A DNA stretch of 50,993 nucleotides, taken from NCBI GenBank assembly GCA_022787085.1, contig JALFVE010000003.1, forward strand, positions 1 through 50,993, read 5' to 3'. Positions 43,902 through 50,993 of the stretch are shown here, piece after piece. The stretch is from Oscillospiraceae bacterium (GTDB lineage: Bacteria > Bacillota > Clostridia > Oscillospirales > Ruminococcaceae). The notes under the pieces are model-generated. The model saw only the letters and a list, made by a program, of their open reading frames with translations, was not told the DNA's origin and made no database searches. How positions within the stretch are numbered: position 1 is the first letter of the stretch; each line of letters opens with the position of its first letter. The position numbers were made by a program, and so were the translations under genes.

Positions 43902-44519
43902 TCACTTTACTCCGAGAATATCAGCGTCAATCGACATGGTATCAATCTCGGAAATATTACCAAGCCCCTCGGTAACAATGCCTGTCTTATCAATAAGCCC
44001 ATCGGTGTCAACATCAGCAATATTACGAATGGAGCTGTCGGGAGGGGGAAGAGGCGCTTCTCTCAGCCCCGTGACCTCCGGAACAGCAATGTCAGCCTTG
44101 ACCCTGCTGCGCCTTCTGTCAATATCCTTGAAAAAATCGTCGGGATTCTGCGAATTTATCACTTTTTCGGATGGGGCGGCACTTTTTGCCTCCTTATCAC
44201 GGGAAAGCGCTTCGTCCACATCAAGAGCAGCGGTGTTAACGACCTTGATATTGCCATGAATAAAGCTGTCGTCATAACCGGACTTGTCAACAAGCTCATC
44301 GGTGCTCACAGAAGCAATATTTTTAATAGTGCTTCCGGGAGGAGGCAGAGGCTCTTCTCTCAGACCCACAATATCCGGAGACTCAATGTTAACATTCACC
44401 TCACGCTTTTTGGGCTTTCTGCCCATATCCTTGAAGAAATCGTCAGCGTCGGCAGGATGGCTAATTTTTGGCGAAGGGGCAGGAGGGCTCTGAGTCTTGT
44501 TATTTCCGAAAAACAGCAT
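43902..44519 (-). CDS. Unknown protein with an internal PLPPP-containing duplication
   Basis: A 205-residue hydrophilic, probably disordered protein without a signal peptide. It carries two copies of a block of about 55 residues. Each starts with DDFFKD plus a basic cluster, then (P/S)x(I/V)xGLRE(E/A)PLPPP, and ends (S/R)NIAxVxTDxLxDK. Copy one spans residues about 26-82, copy two about 126-180. The FFKD and PLPPP segments look like short protein-binding motifs. No known family recognised. AAGGAAGATG precedes the ATG. Confidence 0.62.
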   Translation of the reverse strand: MLFFGNNKTQSPPAPSPKISHPADADDFFKDMGRKPKKREVNVNIESPDIVGLREEPLPPPGSTIKNIASVSTDELVDKSGYDDSFIHGNIKVVNTAALDVDEALSRDKEAKSAAPSEKVINSQNPDDFFKDIDRRRSRVKADIAVPEVTGLREAPLPPPDSSIRNIADVDTDGLIDKTGIVTEGLGNISEIDTMSIDADILGVK

Positions 44520-44574
44520 TATTCATCTTCCTTTATCAGTATATTTTTTAGGAGCGCTGCAAATATTTATTTAA

Positions 44575-44603
44575 ATTATACCATATCTTTCAAAAATATG
44601 CAA
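44575..44603 (-). promoter_or_regulatory. Promoter of the PLPPP protein gene
   Basis: On the minus strand TTGCAT (44598-44603) and TATAAT (44575-44580) with TGg are 17 bases apart. Confidence 0.75.
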
Positions 44604-44695
44604 TAGTTTTTAGCAAATTTCTTTAAACATCTCACAGAATAATAATCCGCCTAATTTTCGGACATACTAAAAATAAAAACAGGAGATGCATAAAA

Positions 44696-45139
44696 ATGGC
44701 ATATGAAAACGAGCATGACACCTTAAAACTTCTGAGAGAATGTGACGCAGGCATAAAAATGGGCATATCCTCTCTGGACGATATGATTTCAAAGGCAGCC
44801 GATCCCGAGCTGGAAACTGCTCTGAAGCAAAGCAAGCAGGAGCATATCAGTCTCAGGGCAGAGACTGAAAAGCAGCTGAGCCGACTGAGGGATAAGGGCA
44901 AGTCCCCTAACCCGATGGCAAAGACCATGTCAGCTGCAAAAACAAGCATCACCATGCAGACAGGAACCGACAAGGACGCTGCAAGGCTCATTTCAAACGG
45001 ATGCGATAAGGGCATAGACTCACTCAACAAATACCTTGACAAATATCACTATGCCGACGAGAAAAGCAAACAGCTAACAAGGGATATCATCTCTGCCGAG
45101 CAAAAGCTGATAACCGAGCTGGACAGATTCCGAGGATGA
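44696..45139 (+). CDS. DUF2383-like ferritin-fold helical protein
   Basis: A 147-residue all-helical cytosolic protein, rich in Lys, Asp and Leu. The pattern of four amphipathic helices with Glu/His pairs (MAYENEHDTLKLLRECDAG and LKQSKQEHISLRAETEKQL) resembles DUF2383/PA2169-type ferritin-like proteins, but a full metal-ligand set was not confirmed. Its function is unknown. CAGGAGATG precedes the ATG at 44696. It stands alone on its strand before the tRNA gene. Confidence 0.6.
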   Translation: MAYENEHDTLKLLRECDAGIKMGISSLDDMISKAADPELETALKQSKQEHISLRAETEKQLSRLRDKGKSPNPMAKTMSAAKTSITMQTGTDKDAARLISNGCDKGIDSLNKYLDKYHYADEKSKQLTRDIISAEQKLITELDRFRG

Positions 45140-45244
45140 TCCGGCGAATCAAGGCGAGCTCTTATGTCTGGATCGTTATCTCTCCAATTTTTCTTTTTCT
45201 GACCATATTCGTGAGCATTTTTTTGAAAAAATGGTTCTCAGCTA

Positions 45245-45273
45245 TTGACAATAATGCGGCGATATTGTATAAT
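45245..45273 (+). promoter_or_regulatory. Promoter of the tRNA-Arg gene
   Basis: Perfect consensus: TTGACA (45245-45250), 17-nt spacer, TATAAT (45268-45273), ending 11 bases before the tRNA. Confidence 0.92.
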
Positions 45274-45284
45274 ATATACGGTAT

Positions 45285-45361
45285 CTGTCCGTAGCTCAAT
45301 CGGATAGAGCGTCAGACTCCGACTCTGAAGGCTGTGGGTTCAATTCCCGTCGGGCAGACCA
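45285..45361 (+). tRNA. tRNA-Arg (anticodon CCG)
   Basis: A 77-nt cloverleaf with encoded CCA. The acceptor strands are CTGTCCG and CGGGCAG. The D arm is GCTC...GAGC. The anticodon stem TCAGA/TCTGA encloses the loop CTCCGAC, giving CCG at positions 34-36, which reads the arginine codon CGG. The T loop is TTCAATT, with two G-T pairs in the T stem. Confidence 0.95.
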
Positions 45362-45368
45362 TGTAATG

Positions 45369-45403
45369 AAGCCGCTTGCAGGCATTGCAGGCGGCTTTAT
45401 TTA
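45369..45403 (+). terminator. Terminator of the tRNA-Arg gene
   Basis: A 12-bp stem (AAGCCGCTTGCA with TGCAGGCGGCTT, one T-G pair) is followed by TATTTAT. Confidence 0.82.
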
Positions 45404-45462
45404 TGCAAAAAGGAAAAAATTAACTAAATATCAGCCCCAGCAAAAAAACTAAACAAATTTTA

Positions 45463-46816
<1,354 letters not shown>

Positions 46817-46823
46817 ACAGGAA

Positions 46824-47243
46824 GTGATCAACATAGAAAAACGAGAGGTAAATCAATACAGTCCCCTGACCCTTGCATTTCTGGGCGATGCGGTTTACAG
46901 CCAGCTTGTAAGGGAAAAGCTGGTGCTCAGCGCAAATATGCCCGTAAAAAAGCTTCACCCCGCCTCGGTGGAGCGGGTCAAGGCAAATTATCAGGCAAGA
47001 GCCGCAATGCTTATCGAGCCGCTGCTGACAGAGGACGAGGCAGCAGTTATGAAGCGGGGCAGGAATGCCTCATGCGGCTCGGGAAGCATACCCAAAAACT
47101 CCGACCCTGTGGAATACCACAAGGCCACATCCTTGGAGACCCTGTTCGGCTATCTCCATTTGCTGGGAGAGCATGATCGGATAACAGAGCTTTTCGAATA
47201 TATCTGGTCGAATACGGAGGTGAATCCTGTTGTTAATGCTTGA
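46824..47243 (+). CDS. mrnC: Mini-ribonuclease III (23S rRNA maturation)
   Basis: A 139-residue RNase III-like dimer that cleaves precursor 23S rRNA without a dsRNA-binding domain. FLGDAVYSQLVREKL carries the catalytic aspartate and ATSLETLFGYLHL the second acidic site; NASCGSGSIPKNSDPVEYHK fits the family. No ATG is near the expected N-terminus. The GTG at 46824 gives the expected length but lies only one base from AGGA. An ATA at 46833 has the ideal spacing (eight bases from AGGAAG). The start is thus unsettled. Confidence 0.88.
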   Translation: MINIEKREVNQYSPLTLAFLGDAVYSQLVREKLVLSANMPVKKLHPASVERVKANYQARAAMLIEPLLTEDEAAVMKRGRNASCGSGSIPKNSDPVEYHKATSLETLFGYLHLLGEHDRITELFEYIWSNTEVNPVVNA

Positions 47244-47904
47244 AAACATAAATATGATAACCTGCGGAATGACCAACTGCTTTGTAATCCGAGGGAAAAA
47301 GGGAGATATTCTCATTGATACGGGCAGAGAGGAATATCGGGATCATATCGAAACATGGCTTTTAAATTATAACATCACCCTCATAATCCTTACCCACGGT
47401 CACTCAGACCATATCCAGAATGCGGATTATTTTTCAAAGCTGTATAATGCACCCATAATGATAAGCCCCTATGATATGAGGCTTGCAAGGGATAACACCT
47501 GCAGGCCCTATTACATAACAAATCCCATCGGCAGGCTAATGAAAAAGCAGACTGAAATGAATCTTCATATCCGCACAAACCGCTTTGACCCCACAATATA
47601 CGCCGAGGAGGGCATGGATCTTAATCCCTACGGCGTTGACGGCGTGATAATCGGGCTTCAGGGGCATACAAAAGGCTCAATCGGAGTATTATGCAAAAGC
47701 TCCGTGGGTTACGACCTTTATGCGGGAGATGCAATAATGAACGCACCCGTTCCCATGTTCCCCATAATATCCGAAAGCCCGAAAAGAGCAAGAGAAACCA
47801 TTGAAAGGATCATCACCCTCGCCCCCGACCGTATTCTCTGCGGTCACGGAGACCCCATCATCTGCGGTCATAAGGCATATAAGCTTTTCATTGACAGATT
47901 TTAG
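47230..47904 (+). CDS. Metallo-beta-lactamase-fold hydrolase
   Basis: A 224-residue Zn-dependent hydrolase of the glyoxalase II-like group. The HxHxDH motif is THGHSDH near residue 56. GLQGHTKGS carries a further metal His, LYAGDAI the bridging Asp, and LCGHGDP the last His. Substrate unknown. The start is taken as TTG 47230, which has GGAGGTG (47216-47222) seven bases upstream; an ATG two codons later is 13 bases away. It overlaps the end of mrnC by 14 bases, so the genes are coupled. Confidence 0.85.
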   Translation: MLMLENINMITCGMTNCFVIRGKKGDILIDTGREEYRDHIETWLLNYNITLIILTHGHSDHIQNADYFSKLYNAPIMISPYDMRLARDNTCRPYYITNPIGRLMKKQTEMNLHIRTNRFDPTIYAEEGMDLNPYGVDGVIIGLQGHTKGSIGVLCKSSVGYDLYAGDAIMNAPVPMFPIISESPKRARETIERIITLAPDRILCGHGDPIICGHKAYKLFIDRF

Positions 47905-47947
47905 AGGCAGACATAACCAAAATCAATAAAAAATAAGGAGAATTACT

Positions 47948-48691
47948 ATGTCAGGTCATTCAAAATGGAACAACATCAAAAGGAAAAAGGAAGCCACCGA
48001 CGGCGCAAAGGCAAAGATCTTCACCAAGATCGGCCGTGAGATCGCCGTATGCGTAAAGGAGGGCGGCGGAGACCCCAACAATAACTCCAAGCTCAGAGAC
48101 CTTATCGCAAAGGCAAAATCCAACAACGTCCCCAATGATAATATCGACAGGATCATCAAGAAGGCAATGGGCGACGGCGACAAGACAAATTACGAGTCAA
48201 ACGTTTACGAGGGCTACGGTCCCAGCGGAGTTGCTGTAATTGTTGAAACTCTCACTGACAATAAAAACCGCACCGCAGGCGATATCCGCCACTATTTTGA
48301 TAAATTCGGCGGAAATCTGGGAACCACAGGCTGCGTTTCCTTTATGTTCAGCGAAAAAGGCATTGTGATCGTTGAGAACACAGGTCTTGACGAGGACAAG
48401 GTAATGGAGGATATCTTTGACTGCGGCGCCTCCGATTTCACAATGGACGAGGACGAGATCGAGATCGAGACCGAGCCTTCCGAGGTAGGAGTTGTAAGAG
48501 AGGCTCTCACCGCCAAGGGCTATAACGTTATTTCCGCAGAAGCAATGCAGATCCCATCAACCTACACTACCCTCACCGATGAGGACGCTATCAGAAAGAT
48601 GACTCTCCTTCTTGAGCATCTCGAGGATAACGACGACGTTCAGAATGTCTACCACAACTGGGATATGCCCGAGACCGAGGAAGAGGAATAA
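47948..48691 (+). CDS. yebC: YebC/TACO1-family regulator protein
   Basis: A 247-residue cytosolic protein of the YebC/PmpR/TACO1 family, members of which act as transcription regulators or help ribosomes through polyproline stretches. It begins SGHSKWNNIKRKKEATDGAKAK and has the KSNNVPNDNIDRIIKKA and GPSGVAVIVETLTDN segments and a C-terminal domain ending in an acidic tail. AAGGAG precedes the ATG. It is last in the obg run; a terminator follows. Confidence 0.94.
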   Translation: MSGHSKWNNIKRKKEATDGAKAKIFTKIGREIAVCVKEGGGDPNNNSKLRDLIAKAKSNNVPNDNIDRIIKKAMGDGDKTNYESNVYEGYGPSGVAVIVETLTDNKNRTAGDIRHYFDKFGGNLGTTGCVSFMFSEKGIVIVENTGLDEDKVMEDIFDCGASDFTMDEDEIEIETEPSEVGVVREALTAKGYNVISAEAMQIPSTYTTLTDEDAIRKMTLLLEHLEDNDDVQNVYHNWDMPETEEEE

Positions 48692-48721
48692 TCAGCCTCC
48701 CCTGCATACATTAATAATAAA

Positions 48722-48759
48722 AGCACGCCCCTTTTCGGAAACGATTGGGCGTGTTTTTT
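48722..48759 (+). terminator. Terminator after yebC
   Basis: CACGCCC pairs with GGGCGTG across a 16-nt loop and is followed by six T residues. Confidence 0.88.
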
Positions 48760-48820
48760 ATAAATGTTCTTTTATATCGAAAAAAAATTTATAATCGCAG
48801 TATTATTTTATAATAATATA

Positions 48821-48849
48821 TTGACATAAGTGAAAAAATATTGTAAAAT
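48821..48849 (+). promoter_or_regulatory. Promoter of the chemotaxis receptor gene
   Basis: Perfect TTGACA (48821-48826), 17-nt spacer, TAAAAT (48844-48849). Confidence 0.75.
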
Positions 48850-48890
48850 ATTACTAACATAGTTAAAAGCAAAAAGGAGACTTTTTAATC

Positions 48891-50822
48891 ATGTCAAAAA
48901 TAAGCCGCAAAATAATCACTACTGTGTTGTGTATGCTTCTGACGCTTACGATCGTAATAATAGCCACCGCCCTGATAATGGCAGGCAATCAGACCGACGA
49001 GCTGATGACCGAGCATGCAGTTATCGGAATACACATTCTTGAAAACACTCTGGATCTGGAAAAGGAACGACTGGGACGAGCCGCCGATTCGGTAAATCAG
49101 GGAGCTGCCGCAGCTGCTCTTTCGGGAAACAGCCGCAATCTTGAAAATGCGTGGGAAGCCGCATCCGAAACGGAGCACGACTTTCTTATCCTGACAGATA
49201 CCGAAGGAAATATCCTCTGGCAGTCAGAAAACTGCAGTGTGACCTCCTTTGACGTGAGCGCAGCTCTTGCAGGAGATGTAAAAAGCGGTATTGTGAAGGA
49301 CTGCGGCGTAGGACTTGCTATGGAATACATAGCCCCTGTCAAGTATAATAACAGTACCATTGTAGGCGCAATGGTAGTGGGAATGGATCTCGCCGAGACC
49401 AGTTATCTCGATAGCGTAAAGGCTCAGTCCGAAACGGAAGTTACCCTCTTCGCAGGACACACCCGCTATGCCACAACCATCATCGGCGAGGACGGAAACA
49501 GGATAATCGGCACAGATATGTCCGACAGCATCAAAAAAGCCGTTATAGACAATGGAGAGGAATACAGGGGCAAGGCTGTGATCGTCGGTCAGGAGCATTA
49601 TGTTATCTACCAGCCAATGTTTGATATGAACGGCGAGTTGGCAGGCGCATATTTTGCAGGTCTTTCCGCTGCAAGCTCCAATGCCCTGTTCAGAACCATG
49701 CTGATAATCGTCATCGTGATCGGAGTTGCAGTAATGGCAGTCTCCTCAGGTATCCTGTTCGCAGTCATCAGAAATATGATCGAAAAGCCAATTGTTGAGG
49801 TAAATAACATTGCCGACGACATGAGCAAGGGAAATCTCAGCTCACCCGACAGCAGCTTCAACTTCTCAAATGACGAAATGGGACTCTTCGCCCGCAGGCT
49901 TGAGCAGACAAAGAACACTCTGAGCAGCTACATCACTGACATATCAAATGTTCTCTCCTCAATGGCAAACGGCGATTTTACCCACTCCCCTTCACTTGAA
50001 TACATGGGAGATTTTGTAAAGATAAACACCTCCTTCACACAGATCAACAAAAATCTCCATGGAATAATCCGAAATATTATCCTCTCGGCAGACGAGGTAA
50101 TGAGCGGAGCGGAGCAGATGGAAAGCGGCTCCCAGAACCTTGCAAACGGCACCACCACACAGGCAGCGGCGATCGAGCAGCTCTCCTCATCCATCAGCGA
50201 TATCTCCTCTCAGATATCGAATACAGCGGATAATGCCAATACCGCCAACGAGCTTTCACTCCGAACCGCCGAAAAGATATCCATTCAGGACGCAGAGATC
50301 AAGAATATGATCTCCGCTATGAATGATATCCAGGATCAGTCACAGGAGATCAGCAAGATAATCAATACCATTGAAGATATCGCCTTCCAGACAAATATCC
50401 TCGCCTTGAACGCCGCAGTAGAGGCAGCAAGAGCAGGCGACGCAGGCAAGGGCTTTGCGGTAGTTGCGGACGAGGTAAGAAACCTTGCGGAAAAGAGCTC
50501 ACAGGCAGCTCAGAGCACCAAGGCACTTATTACAGCCACAGTAAACGCCGTGGAAAACGGCTCAAGAATAGCAGAAGCCACCGCAGACTCCATGAAGGCA
50601 GTAAAGAACTTTGCAGAGCAGACAAACGAACTTATCACAAGAATTTCTCAGGCATCTGCCTCCCAGTCCGAAGCTGTCCATCAAGTAACCTCGGGAATTG
50701 ACCAGATCTCGGGAGTAGTCCAGATGAACTCCGCCACCGCCGAGGAATCCGCAGCCTCCTGCGAGACTCTCAGCAGTATGTCCAAGGAGCTCAAGACCCA
50801 GATCTCCAAGCTCAGAGCATAA
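48891..50822 (+). CDS. Methyl-accepting chemotaxis protein
   Basis: A 643-residue transmembrane receptor that signals to CheA. A first helix ([22 protein letters not shown], residues 9-31) and an extracytoplasmic Cache-type sensor (about 35-262; [21 protein letters not shown]) come first. The second helix ([19 protein letters not shown]) leads to a HAMP module ([19 protein letters not shown]), then the signalling coiled coil with the invariant tip [22 protein letters not shown]. The ligand is unknown. AAAGGAGAC lies about nine bases before the ATG. No other chemotaxis gene is in the window. An IS element begins 33 bases after the stop. Confidence 0.95.
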   Translation: MSKISRKIITTVLCMLLTLTIVIIATALIMAGNQTDELMTEHAVIGIHILENTLDLEKERLGRAADSVNQGAAAAALSGNSRNLENAWEAASETEHDFLILTDTEGNILWQSENCSVTSFDVSAALAGDVKSGIVKDCGVGLAMEYIAPVKYNNSTIVGAMVVGMDLAETSYLDSVKAQSETEVTLFAGHTRYATTIIGEDGNRIIGTDMSDSIKKAVIDNGEEYRGKAVIVGQEHYVIYQPMFDMNGELAGAYFAGLSAASSNALFRTMLIIVIVIGVAVMAVSSGILFAVIRNMIEKPIVEVNNIADDMSKGNLSSPDSSFNFSNDEMGLFARRLEQTKNTLSSYITDISNVLSSMANGDFTHSPSLEYMGDFVKINTSFTQINKNLHGIIRNIILSADEVMSGAEQMESGSQNLANGTTTQAAAIEQLSSSISDISSQISNTADNANTANELSLRTAEKISIQDAEIKNMISAMNDIQDQSQEISKIINTIEDIAFQTNILALNAAVEAARAGDAGKGFAVVADEVRNLAEKSSQAAQSTKALITATVNAVENGSRIAEATADSMKAVKNFAEQTNELITRISQASASQSEAVHQVTSGIDQISGVVQMNSATAEESAASCETLSSMSKELKTQISKLRA

Positions 50823-50855
50823 TATTATTATAAACAAAAACCGTCCGTTCAGAAA

Positions 50856-50993
50856 TGAAATGCTCCCCTTTTGTTAGACAATGTGGTATAATAAAAATAT
50901 ACCGATATTGAAACTAACGAAAGGGGGCATTTTTATGCCTAAAGGACAGCCAAATAAAAGGTACACGCCGGAATTCAAAATCAAAGTAGTAGA
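50856..50993 (+). mobile_element. Left end of an IS3-family (IS150-group) insertion sequence, truncated by the window
   Basis: The 25 bases from 50856 to 50880 start TGAAATGCTCCCC and end GTTAGACA, the pattern of IS150-group terminal repeats. A TGgTATAAT extended -10 (50884-50892) and a transposase start follow. The right end lies outside the window, so target duplication cannot be checked. Confidence 0.75.
50935..50993 (+). CDS. IS3-family transposase orfA, 5' fragment
   Basis: Nineteen codons are visible (MPKGQPNKRYTPEFKIKVV), typical of the helix-turn-helix OrfA of IS150-group elements that binds the terminal repeats. AAAGGGGG lies seven bases before the ATG. The reading frame continues past the window edge. 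Confidence 0.8.
   Translation, partial: MPKGQPNKRYTPEFKIKVV

Noticed and set aside
45200-45240. T-rich/A-rich inverted repeat before the tRNA promoter, considered as a terminator for the DUF2383-like gene
   Set aside because: The stem is made almost only of A-T pairs and lacks a GC-rich part, so I do not call it.

Overview
The window looks like chromosomal DNA of an anaerobic, low-to-mid GC Gram-positive bacterium of the Oscillospiraceae, most likely Ruminococcus or a close relative. The evidence is strong purine-rich ribosome binding sites, a class III (anaerobic) ribonucleotide reductase, the Clostridia-specific SCIFF peptide with its radical SAM maturase, a biotin-type sodium-pump pair, and surface proteins with FN3 and SLH-like repeats. 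Promoters are unusually readable: most have a near-consensus -10, often with an upstream TGn, and a 16-18 nt (usually 17 nt) spacer. The species is inference; no 16S gene is present.

Layout. 1-5.4 kb: gapA and a 1354-residue FN3 surface protein. 5.4-9 kb: nrdD-nrdG divergent from a Crp/FNR-type regulator. 9-10.7 kb: a cyclic-di-GMP protein split by an in-frame TGA into a degenerate-GGDEF half and an EAL half. 10.8-11.9 kb: DAHP synthase. 12.2-15.6 kb: GntR/YtrA repressor, ABC ATPase and permease (the last with a premature-looking amber stop), then two tandem paralogous lipoproteins. 15.6-17.7 kb: an ECF S component with a short structured leader and an orphan substrate-binding lipoprotein. 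17.8-21.2 kb: ilvB-ilvN-ilvC. 21.2-23.1 kb: a 55-residue conserved-looking peptide and the OadB/OadG-type sodium pump pair. 23.3-25.6 kb: MarR and glgB. 25.6-27.8 kb: TIGR04086 membrane protein, scfA (SCIFF) and scfB. 27.8-33 kb: topoisomerase IV A subunit, a DUF5662 protein and an SLH/YcdB-type exported protein.

33-38.2 kb is the most unusual part: a compact three-gene operon encoding a TerB-N/TerB-C protein, a BrxD-like ATPase (DUF2791) and a BrxHI/Lhr-like helicase, with no BREX methylase or PglZ nearby. It is a plausible stand-alone defence or DNA-stress module. An unrecognised 448-residue protein lies upstream of it behind its own terminator.

39.7-45.1 kb holds a LysR regulator, a PQ-loop/SemiSWEET-like protein, a small class B penicillin-binding protein, a two-S1-domain protein, an internally duplicated proline-motif protein and a DUF2383-like helical protein. 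45.3-48.7 kb is a housekeeping run: tRNA-Arg(CCG), obg, mrnC, a metallo-beta-lactamase-fold hydrolase and yebC. 48.9-50.8 kb is a methyl-accepting chemotaxis protein. The window ends inside the left end of an IS150-type IS3-family element that begins 33 bp after the chemotaxis gene.

All functional statements come from motif recognition by eye; no database search was possible.
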